The notes below the pieces were generated by a model. It made no database searches. It was not told the origin of the DNA and was given only the letters and a program-made list of their open reading frames with translations. A stretch of DNA of 64,000 bases from Paramarasmius palmivorus. Its lineage: Eukaryota > Basidiomycota > Agaricomycetes > Agaricales > Marasmiaceae. Of the stretch, positions 54,847 to 64,000 are shown one piece after another. Position 1 is the first letter of the stretch. Every line of letters begins with the position of its first letter. The DNA is taken from contig JAYKXP010000035.1 in assembly GCA_037176845.1 (NCBI GenBank), positions 62,001 through 126,000 on the forward strand, in the 5' to 3' direction. Position numbers and translations under genes: made by a program.

Positions 54847-56130
54847 TAAATGTGGTGTTTCCGAATTTGTGTATGGATATCATGGATTTGGACCGCATTC
54901 CTCGAACAACAATGGTATATTGTAGATGCTATGTTGTTTCAATGAATACATATGTCCATTTTGCTTCATTGCGCACACAGCGAGATCAAGTTGCAACGAG
55001 ATATAGGTTATATTGGTATACGTAGACTTGGATTGATGAACTAGGAATCCGATAGTACACGTTATATGTACCCGAGAGTTCGTAGGGGTGCGTTCCGTTG
55101 GCTGGTACTGCAGAGTGCCAATTCCTGGTCATAAGGTAGTCACCGTGATGATAAAGGTCAGTTGCTTGATGGCAGCAACCTTTTGCTATTGAGTAGTGAT
55201 TCAGTGTTGGTTACTAGTCGACTAGAGGTATACAAGTGTAGACACTTACCGCGAATACCTGAATACGAAGTGTCGCTGTCAGCCTGGGGGCTAATTGCGG
55301 TCGCTGAAGTCGCTTCGGTTGAATGATGGTCGGTCGGTTGTCTTCTCAGCTGAGACCCCCGTTTGAAGCACATGAAACCTGAAGTTCAAAGGTTCCAATG
55401 GACTTCTTGATTGAGCCTCAATGTTGTATCATCCAGCCAGAAGATCTTCATGCGTCCTTTGTGAAAGCCTTCGTGAGCTGATTTTGAGGCGAAAATGGAA
55501 GGTGGCTCCGTGGCAGCGACGAATAAACTCGGGTCACATTGTCCTGAGTCCAGACGAAGTAGCTCCAGTCTTGATTTGAAGAATTCGGGACTTTCGTTGA
55601 TAGTCCAAGGGTATTCCGATCGGATGTTGTCGGCGAGTTATTGGTATGTGAAGTCAGCGTAGGGCTTCGGAACCAGGATGTTCGATGGGAGCTAAAATGC
55701 GCTGGAATATTCGAGGGATCTAAATTCTAAAGAGCTTTCGCAAAGTTTGCTGGTTCCAATATGTATGATCTTGAGGCCTTGAAGTAGTACCGGAAGATGC
55801 GTATGGTCGACGTGCAAGAGATATTGAGGAGCAAATGCCTGCTAATTTCAGCTTTGTCTCTTATTTGATTTGCAAAAGTAACGCACATTTTCAAGTTCAC
55901 CGCCGTTCCTTCCTCTAGTCTTTCGACCAGGTGACTCCCTTCGATCCCGGACCTCCACAAACCCATACATAGAACGCGATATTCACCCAACTCAGCTTTC
56001 TCTGCCTGGGAACTCAATCATGTCTTATATCCCATCACGCTCACCCCATCGAATAACGACACCACCACCTCAACAGCATTCGACCTCTTACCCGCGAGAT
56101 TGACATGCGTAGCACCGACGCGTATCGAGT
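54847..56130. other. Intergenic with an unsupported minus-strand ORF
   Basis: A minus-strand open frame at 55,727-56,017 (GLWRSGIEGSHLVERLEEGT, ISRHLLLNISCTSTIRIF) is the only protein-like stretch. It lacks an in-frame ATG and recognisable domains. The rest shows nothing. Confidence 0.3.
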
Positions 56131-57018
56131 TCAAGGCTCGTGTACAACCTTTTTTGGATCTACAGGAGAGAAGGATCTATGGAATATAGGCCATGAGCTG
56201 GGAGCTGGTTGTTGGTGAAGCACATTCGGAATCCTGCGTTTACATCGACCATCGACAACCCCAGCCATCCTTTCACAACGGACGTCGAGCATCCAGGCCT
56301 GGATTCTATTCGCCTTCGTATTTTCGCCAATGACTGTTAACAATTTTGTGAGCCGGCCATCTCGCTGAAAAAGTAATAGTTTCTGACCGCCGTTGAAAAC
56401 GCCGTTTGCATCGCCCAGGTTATCAGTGATATAATCCACAATAGTGTTGGGTGCTCTCGCTGGTCCTTTCAAACTTGTTATTCACAACTATCCACTGAGG
56501 CGGCTGCAATATTTACCTATTCCTCGTCCGTTGCGAGTTCCATTTCCGAAGCCTGTGTTTGATGTCCGGAAGCGTGTTTTCTCACTGGACTTGCCGTCTG
56601 TGACGGTGTTAGTACCTGATTTGCCATATCGCGGCAGTAGCGAGAAAGTTGACACACCTCCGTTGTCCGTGAAGTTGTAGCGACCCTTATTAGTCGTGCT
56701 GTATGATACTTGAGGACCAGTACTCGAACTTCTCGCTGGGTTAGCCGAATCGGTTCTGGGTACAAAAGACTACGTCAGTAGAAATAGAGGTTACATGATC
56801 TTTGAGACGTCACTCTTTGAAAGCTGAACCCTGTGATGGATTTGACGAAGGGTGGGACGGGTGCACGTCTCTGGGTGCTGAGATCAAAGCTTGTCCTGAG
56901 TTGCTTCCAGATCGACGCAGTGCTTCTTGTATACTCGCATTATTCGATACAGGTTCTTCGCGGTACAATCGTCAGGTGAGTCGCTCATTAAAGCCGACAC
57001 AAAACTTACCATCGTCAT
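56131..57018 (-). pseudogene. Third motif-family gene, partial (three motifs, no membrane part seen)
   Basis: Minus-strand exons encode VSYSTTNKGRYNFTDNG, TRFRTSNTGFGNGTRNG and IVDYITDNLGDANGVFNG. Each is flanked by phase-1 introns, as in the other four genes. A Ser/Pro-rich segment (SSNPSQG, then DSANPARSSSTGPQ) precedes the first motif. After the third motif the reading continues to a stop at 56131, but without the two hydrophobic segments of the membrane members. The 5' end (ATG at 57018 or 57012, then GTAAGT) does not join in frame by any splice I found. It is probably a decaying or truncated member, though an unrecognised exon could rescue it. Confidence 0.5.
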
Positions 57019-58921
57019 GATCCTTGTACATTATGCCCCGTTGGGGGTTCCATTGGCTCATGTCGATAATTTCGTCCAAGGTCAATTGGGGGGGTTGAAT
57101 GACGACGCTAAGAAAGTGAGGAAGGATGATATACCGGCTCCAAGCTCAACAGCTCAGAGATGGCGGTTCTCTTTTCTCCGCGCAATCACCATCTAGATAT
57201 TTTGGGACCCCGTTGACCATGTTAGGTTAGCCTGGCAGCCCCTCGGTGACTATCCAAACCTTCCATAAGATGGAAATATCCGTACAGAAGAGGCCGTGCA
57301 CCAGACATACGCAACAAAGTTTCTTGGCACACAAACCGGGTGGTTGCATGGACACTTCGACGTCACTGGTGTTGGGCGTCGGCGCCTCGCCTCTGAAAGA
57401 CAGATCTTCTGAATATAATGCTAGTTCTTATAGGCGCTCACCATTGGGTATGCCATTCTGCTTGGTCCGATATTGGGTTTCCTACTGGAATAGATTATCG
57501 GAAGAACATAAGACAGCTGGAATGTCGAAAAAAACGGTTATATGAGAGTTTATATGACAGATAGAGAAACGAGCGCACACCATTTGTTGAGTGGGCGGCT
57601 CTCACTGCCCTCAACAAGGCACGAGAATATGTATATGTCCAAATCCAGACCTTTTGTTCTCCGAACAAAGCTCCAACAGGCTGTCGAACCTTCGCAATTC
57701 GGTTGGCACGGATGAAATAGATTTGCAGGCGATTCGAGGAAGTAAACCATCAAGACGGGCTGTGATTTATTGCTTCGTATTCGGCATCAGACAGTCCGAT
57801 GCGATGCATCGACAGAACAGGTATGCACGAACCTGAGAATGCTCCTTGGCTGGATTGCATGTAAGAGGTGGGAGTCCGCGTCCGCGTCACTGACGCAGTA
57901 GTAGGAACCGGACTTCCAAAAATCCAACAACGGACTTCGTGCGCCTTGAATCCTGATTGGCATCTCGCGTGGTTCGGATGAACGAAAAAGACCGGCTTTG
58001 TACTAGAAAGTATAGTCGCGGTCAACTCGCCGTAACTAAGAATGGGGGAGAAAGCTTATACTGAAAGGAATTCAACTTCAAGCGGGTCGAGTAATTGCGT
58101 CGGTTACCTGGAAGACAGATCTTCTGAACCCGGCGCTCGTTCTTCTTTAGGCACTAACAATCGGCGAACACAAGGTACTGGTCGAGGAAGGAATCCAGCA
58201 CCAAGGTTCCAATCGAGCATAGCCAGGCAGACCATCTCCAAAGATAGAGTCCTGGTAGCTAGGGGAGTCTGGAGTGTTCAGCTAGTGAGACACGTTAGAG
58301 TCGCGGTTTCGAGCCTGCGAAGGGGGCTACTGCTACCGTCTGCACTTCCAACTCTGTCTAGGGCCTTCAGAAGGAGACTGATAGGCAGACTCGGACCAGA
58401 GGATCATCTCACGCCATCCAAACAGCTGACTGGGACATCACCTCTGCAATCAGCACAAGACCGGATTCTTGACCTTCTGAGAGCGTGGTTTACGTGCTCG
58501 GACAAGCAATCCTGCTAGGTTGAGACTTCACCTCAGCATTAAGCCCGAAGACAGGATTGTAGGCGCCGGGGTGGACGGGTTTCCGCATCCGCGCCTGATT
58601 TGTGCTCATGGAGCGAAAACAAGGTTGGAGTACCCTTAATACATCGGAAGAAAGTCTATGGCAACTGGAGTGTCGAAGTAGAGAAGAGCACTCTCTGTTG
58701 AGCGGGGGCTCTCACCGCCCCAGCGAGACACGAGGATGGGGATTGATTCTTCGAACACAGCTCCAACGTGGCTGTTGCTACTCCTGCAAGTTCAGCTGAT
58801 TGATTCTCCGGAAGGTTCGCCGGTGACGAGACAGTGAGCTATCAAGCCTTGTTAATTCTTGCTTGGACAAATTTGGCGAAAGGAGAACCGAACCCACCAG
58901 GACATAAAGGCGCGTTTAAAG
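57019..58921. other. Local partial repeats without a supported gene
   Basis: Segments around 57.40-57.95 kb and 58.11-58.80 kb resemble each other (for example GACAGATCTTCTGAA in both, GGCTCTCAC followed by CACGAG, and AGCTCCAAC). They also resemble 51.36-51.95 kb. The ORFs here are short and not conserved between repeats. They look like remnants of one repeated, formerly genic unit. Confidence 0.4.
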
Positions 58922-59955
58922 TGAACGTATTCTGATGGTGCCGTCTGTTGAGCGTCTGGTTGTGTGCCGAATCGAGTATTACAGTGTAGACTAGAAAGTG
59001 TATGAGCAGGGGTATACAAGATAAAAGATCCTAGTTCATACATTTCTGTGTATGACCCGACAACACCCAATTACACTCATCGTCTAGACTCGGACCGTGC
59101 CGCAGTCATAGCTTCCATAAACAGCTATGCATCCTCTAGCAGCTAGTGCTAGGATGGCGTAATCATCTCCCTCGAGGCGGTGTAAGTGGTAGAGGTTGTC
59201 ATCGGTGTTCTGAGATGGTATAACATCAGGCATGAGATGCATTAAAGAGTGAGGATACTTGCATATTCATCGGTTTCCCCATCATTACTAAGTTTGTACT
59301 TCTGGTCATCTTTTCTAGGGAAGGATCACACTCAAAGCGAGTGACCTCTAGAGCCGGATACGATCAATGGTCGGGTTAACCATTCTCTTGTCCTCTTGTC
59401 CTGGCACTGTCTGGCACAATTCAGTCACCCAAATCAAGCTCCCAGATACGAGAAAGTACGCACCTTCTCCAACTTCTTCAATATCCACAACAGCGAGACA
59501 TCGTGCAGTAGACGCGTGTACACCAAAATATGTGTGCACTTCCCGTTCTCCGAATCCCAAAGCCAGATTATACTTCCACTGACAAGCACACCCTCCCTCG
59601 CTACCAGCGTCCACATACCCCCCTCGTGCCCCTCAAGTGACATTTCCAGCTCGGCGGTCGTAAACGTGGATGGTGTTCTTTGAAGAGAACGAACGCGAAG
59701 AGGAGGCATGTCACCAGAGAGTGACCGTGCGCTGGAGTAGATATGTGATTGGGAAATATGTCGGTCTCGCTCATCGAATTAGGTGTCGAACATGTCGTGG
59801 CTTGGATTGACCACAGTGCCGCCTGGAAAGCGCTTTGCTTCCCGAATCCGCAGTCCAGCGCTACTAGCGGGGAAATTATTTTCCTCAGGTACGTTACGGA
59901 GCCTTGAAGATGTCTTTGGGGCCCATTGAGGTAGAGGGCGACATATAGGTGTTGC
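58922..59955 (-). pseudogene. Decayed copy of the Cdc4/Pop1-type WD40 gene
   Basis: Parallel to 28,827-29,935. Retained fragments include HISTPAHGHSLVTCLLFAF, AELEMSLEGHEGGMWTL, VAREGVLVSGS and LWDSENGKCTHIL. Small deletions and frameshifts break the reading (the STDRTVRV part of one blade is lost). The 3' half of the gene (last three or four blades) is absent. It forms the left part of duplicated copy B. Confidence 0.75.
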
Positions 59956-61690
59956 GATTGACGTTGAGAAAGAGGAAGGTTTTTTTCTCTAAGCGCCGGC
60001 AATTCGTGGCCTTCTTCACCCATCAGATTCGTCCGAAATGGATTGGGCTCGCACAAGGGATTCCGTTGCACTGAAAAGAATCTTTTAATTGATGATTACT
60101 GGAGCAACCTTTTTCAGGTACGTTTTTGGTCCACCTCAACAATCTCGATAATACGTTGGGTACCAACTGGGTACTCAGTACTCAGTGACCATGACTGATA
60201 TCAACCTTTGTACAGATCCGTTGCTGAAGATTTCGCTGTGTTGGCCTTTGAAAGTTTCCATGTCTAGGGAAGACACAGCACGGAACTCTTATCAAGGCAC
60301 AGAGTCGTACATTCTGACGGAGGTCGGTTCCTTCAGGTCAATTTCAGTCTATTGTCTAAAGCTTTTTTAACCGTTCCCTAGACGCTATTCCCACGTGCGG
60401 ACAAAACCGTTGCCAATGCGCGTTTTAGTCCGCCTGCGACGATTTGACCGAAAAAAGGAAGGGAACAACTGCCAGCATCCGTATCCTTCGTCTGAGTCTT
60501 TTCTCTCATTCACGTCGATAAACGTGCTCAAGGTGAGCGCCTTGACAGTGATGATAATGAAACCTGAAGTAGTCAAGTTCTTTTCTACAGTATGTAGAAC
60601 ACCGGTTCCGAAGCAATCGAAAGGGCCAATTTGCTTCCGAATAGCAGTAGACGAGCACGATGATAGGGGCCTTGGCGGACAGGTTGATTCATGGTAAACG
60701 GAAACCTATGTCGCAATTAGTGTCTGCAATCGGACAGCTCGAAGTGTTGCAAAAGATCTTCGGTCGACATGGTGTTCAAAGTCCGGCCCTAGTCTAGTTG
60801 ACCGAAAGTTGCCGGTAAAATGTTCAGGCTTCCAGTGACTTACTTACAAGTCTTCGAGTCTCCAGCGAACAGTGTAGATGCTTCAGTGGATCCAGCGAAC
60901 CAATCGTGTCGTACAGCAATGAAACCGCTCCCAACTTGTCCAAGCTCTCGCCATTCTACCCGGTGCGCAACCCAGGTCGGTTTCTATCAACAATTCGTAA
61001 GTCAATGATGGGCGCACGAGTTAGGAGGGGTGTAATAGAGTAGTGGTGGGAAGACACCGACTGAGTCACCAAATGTTTCCCACCGTTCATCCTCGCATTG
61101 CCCTTCACCCGCCTTATCATTTGAAATTATGGAGCTCTGATCCTCGATCGTAATATGCCTCTGAATGGTCAGCGCTCAGCGCCCCAGAATCGGCGATAGA
61201 GATATACCAACATTCCTGTTTGAACTGGGACACACGTGGAGCAAGGGTCATGAAGGCTTGCCGCTTTGGTCTTCTTAATGCATAAGGTATGCTTTGATTT
61301 GATTGAGCGTCCATTCTGAATCTGATTGAGGACTATCGTCAGGTTTGTGTATGCTTCTTTCGGTATGCGACTTCACCGTCCACAGAGCAATTCTGGGCAG
61401 AAAGACTATGTTTAGGGCCCCTACTTTGGGAATAGTGGCTTCGGTTTGATAGATGGTATTGTCTTGACAGTACGTTCCTACCGATCGGTGACTCACCCGC
61501 CGAGGTCCTTTGAGGAAAAGATTCAGATGTGCACAATCTTCTGTCTCTACTCAAGACCCTGTTGATCGTTGCCATAACATAGTTCATCGGAGGTGGAGTC
61601 TGTCCTTGTATGTGGGTTCCCAGCTCAGCCACTGCCTTGAAAGGTATAACCAAACTCACTCATGATCACGACAAGCACAAAGAGTGGCTG
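59956..61690. other. Copy B equivalent of the transposon insertion site and following non-coding part
   Basis: The WD40 relic passes within about 50-100 bases into sequence matching the right flank of the transposon in copy A (AGCGCCGGCAATTCG at 59,992 against GGCACCGGCAACCGG at 46,533). It lacks the 16.5 kb. The rest corresponds to 46.8-48.49 kb. No gene is supported. Confidence 0.45.
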
Positions 61691-61698
61691 TATATAAG
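61691..61698 (+). promoter_or_regulatory. TATA box of motif-array gene B
   Basis: TATATAAG, 71 bases before the start codon, at the same position as the TATA box in copy A. Confidence 0.45.
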
Positions 61699-61761
61699 TC
61701 GTCATAGTTTTCTGCTTTTGTTCTCCATCTCACTAAAGTAGCCGTCACCAGTATCAAGACC

Positions 61762-62660
61762 ATGGCTTCAACCGAATCAAGTGAGTTGTTACACCTCGCC
61801 ATATAGACCATGTCTAGAATACCCATTCAGCTGCTGGTTCCAATAACACAACCACAAACAACGCTTCAGCCTTCAAGGGTTCAGACTCATCATGTATGCT
61901 TCGATCTCTGCTAGTATCCGGATCGTGACAAACATATTATTTTGCCATATGGTAGCACTCTACTCGGATGCCAAATGTTTTGATCAGCTCAAAGGCCCGG
62001 GACAAGCGAAATTTTACACCACCAACGGGAGAGCGGACAAGCTTGTTGAGGGTAATATTACCAATAATATGTCTGTGATTGGAGGCGAGTCTCTTCAGCT
62101 CATATCCATTATCGTATCTTATACCTTTCCAGTAGCAGATGCAGATTCCTCTCACAATGTCGGGGGATCATCAGACATGACTCCTGCCGTCCCTGAGACT
62201 CCAAGGCTCGGTTCTTCCGAATTCAAGACTGATAATTTCGGTAACAATTGTACGACAAATAACCATACTAGTCATCAAGGAGGTGATCAAATAACTCGCG
62301 ACGAATTCCATGTGAAGACGTGTATTGACTGTTTGTCATAGCATCCATCAAAGGCGAACCTGGTGGGTCTTACCGTTTCGAGACAACAAACGGAGGCAAG
62401 GCTAACACTACACGCAACGACGTCGATCGCGATACGGCGGCTTCAAGCAACGCCGATGCCACGCCCTCTAAAAGTATGTTAGTGAAGACATTCTTGGATT
62501 CCACATCTCGTCAGCTGAGATATCATCAGATTTTAGGAGTGAACACGGCGGTGCTCAATACGAGTTCCAAACGAACAATATTAATGATGGCGATGGTAAT
62601 TACACCATCAACGGGGAACGAGACGAGACCAATCAGGATATGCCCGACTTTGTACAGTAA
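61762..62660 (+). CDS. Motif-array protein B, paralogue of the 48.6-kb gene
   Basis: Same exon plan as copy A, with phase-1 introns and the same unusual GC-AG third intron. The protein starts MASTESTAGSNNTTTNNASA. The motifs are KFYTTNGRADKLVEG with ITNNMSVIG, EFKTDNFGNNCTTNNHTS, YRFETTNGGKANTTRNDVD and YEFQTNNINDGDGNYTING, followed by ERDETNQDMPDFVQ and a stop at 62658-62660. The first motif is degenerate compared with copy A. Substitutions between copies keep the aromatic, Thr, Asn and Gly positions while the linkers diverge. This supports a real protein under constraint rather than two relics. Confidence 0.62.
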
Positions 62661-62834
62661 TAATCGTTGTGAATTATTTCCAGTCTATCGAGTCAACATG
62701 AGGATCTTGACACTCTGGGAACGGGTGGACATGGTGAACCACTTCAGGATTCATTAATAAAGGAAAAGATGATTGAGATATCGTTGAAACGAGAAGTTGT
62801 AGGCATAGGAGGTTTACAGGTACCTGAAGGTGAT

Positions 62835-63615
62835 CTATAATACCAAGTCTGAATACGGTCCGCCTTCCTTGGAGTAGGGAGGCGGAGAATCTCCATTCTT
62901 AATAGATTGGATTCCTGTGTCCAGATAACGATTCAAGATAAAATAAAGTACACCAGCCATGCCCACCAGCGAGATGATCATAGCGGGCGATCTCACGCCA
63001 GTGCCCGACACCAGGCTCAGACCTATGCAGGTAATTTGTCACAACGAGCGTTCATGCAGACAAGCGAAAGACTACCCACCTGCGATAACAAGGACACCCA
63101 CTCCCGTAGTCAACCAAACGGTCCTAGCTTGTCGTCTTCCCTGGTATTCCGCTTCTAGGCGGCCAATGGTGCTTGACGAGAGGTGAGCTGTTGTCTGGTC
63201 CGGGGAGTCTATATCTACTGTGTTAGTGCTTGTCAGCTGCAACTAAAGAAATCGGCGACGTACCGGCAATGTTCTCAACATGATTATATGATCCTTCATT
63301 TTCAGTCTGATAGTTGGCAGACGCACCGGAAGCCAGAGACGCTGGATGTACCTGTCCATTAGAGTTTTATGGGTGTAATGTATTTTACACATACCTCCAC
63401 CAATGCGCCCATTCTGAACCCTGTTGTGGTCGCCGCTATTGGCCGTGTCAAAACGTGTGTGTTCGGTAGCTCGTCCGTCTACCGTAGTCAGACGCATCAG
63501 TATGGCTGGCTGCAAAATCTACAGAAAATATCCTACTTCCGTTGTTGGTGGTGTTATTACTTCCTTTGTTTTTCGTGGTGAATGATCTTTGACCACGGCT
63601 CCCGGTGAGACCCAT
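62835..63615 (-). CDS. Membrane motif protein B, paralogue of the 49.7-kb gene
   Basis: Starts at ATG 63615 (MGLTGSRGQRSFTTKNKGSN), five exons with phase-1 introns. Motifs are SFTTKNKGSNNTTNNG, TRFDTANSGDHNRVQNG and NYQTENEGSYNHVENIA. A linker (DSPDQTTAHLSSSTIGRLEA) is followed by two hydrophobic segments (VWLTTGVGVLVIAGLSLV and PAMIISLVGMAGVLYFIL) and the tail DSPPPYSKEG, which keeps the PPxY motif seen in copy A. The stop is at 62835-62837. It is convergent with motif-array gene B, 174 bases apart. Conservation of start, motif positions, membrane segments and PPPY against considerable nucleotide divergence argues for function. Confidence 0.62.
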
Positions 63616-64000
63616 GCTTGAGAAAGAAGACGATGGTTGAAAAGCCCTTCACGGGAACTTTTGTCGAAAGTTAGTAAAGGGTGTTGGCAGTGAACGGGTT
63701 AAATATGATGAGAGACCCTCAACAACAACCAAGTGGTGTAGAAAGGCGAGGAAGCTCACCAGGTTCAGAGGTTCCTGGAGGCATTTGAAGAACCGACTTG
63801 GTCGCACGATTGTCGAGGAAATAAATGCATAGCTCTTTGACCGTTCCCATGATGCTATGGCCGATACGTGATTAGGGCGTCTATGCGATTGCTTCGCTTT
63901 GAAAAGAAGCACCGCGCGACTAGGCCAACGATTTCACATGTAAGGGTAAATACGAGGACCACACCCTTTTTCACCGCGTTTCCTTGAGTATTTGCTCAGA
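63616..64000. other. Edge of copy B, weak minus-strand ORF
   Basis: Corresponds to 50.46-50.85 kb. A minus-strand open frame is present in both copies but is poorly conserved, and the window ends before it can be followed. Confidence 0.3.

Larger units (their letters stand above)
60000..64000. repeat. Segmental duplication, copy B (runs off the window)
   Basis: Same order as 46.8-50.85 kb: non-coding part, TATA box, motif-array gene, convergent membrane motif gene, then a minus-strand segment that is still matching at the window end (TATTTGCTCAGA in both copies). Confidence 0.75.

Overview
The window is nuclear DNA of a basidiomycete, most likely a mushroom-forming agaricomycete. Genes are interrupted by many short (about 45-60 nt) GT-AG introns. 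Several large agaricomycete families are represented: leucine-rich F-box proteins, a 2OG-oxygenase-like protein and a nucleotidyltransferase-like protein. A KDZ (Kyakuja/Dileera/Zisupton) transposase and a RecQ-helicase relic are also present. No species can be named from the sequence alone.

Left half (1-25.3 kb). The edge holds accessory lineage-specific genes: a nucleotidyltransferase-like protein, a degenerate member of a family seen again at 52 kb, a 2OG-oxygenase-like protein and a related helical protein. A compact conserved block follows: HOP1 (meiotic HORMA protein), DOA1/PLAA (ubiquitin/Cdc48 adaptor), a VCX1-type vacuolar Ca2+/H+ exchanger, a histidine-phosphatase of the phosphoglycerate-mutase family, the mitoribosomal protein MRP51, a HYPK-like UBA protein divergent from RBX1 (cullin RING subunit), and an F-box protein.

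Right half (25.6-64 kb) is repeat-rich. A RecQ relic is followed by a Cdc4/Pop1-type WD40 gene without an F-box. Then comes what I interpret as one 16.5-kb KDZ transposon (about 30,035-46,529). It has imperfect ~75-bp terminal inverted repeats, a shared 9-bp flank (GTAGGCACC) that may be the target duplication, tandem arrays at each end in opposite orientation, an intact 960-aa transposase with two SWIM-like zinc motifs, and accessory genes including an F-box protein. Inside it lies a bizarre 1.43-kb block with only one cytosine on the + strand, probably a sequence artefact.

The flanks of this element form a segmental duplication. The WD40 gene plus 46.8-50.8 kb resembles a second copy at 58.9-64.0 kb that lacks the element. 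Each copy carries a convergent gene pair built from a repeated ~20-residue motif, roughly [FY]xTxNxGxxNx[TV]xNG. In the members I could splice, each motif lies on its own exon flanked by phase-1 introns. One gene of each pair is an array of motifs, and its partner is three motifs followed by two membrane segments and a PPPY tail. A third, partial member lies at 56-57 kb. I do not recognise this family, and it is my best candidate for an undescribed system. Exon models were spliced by eye and should be treated as provisional.
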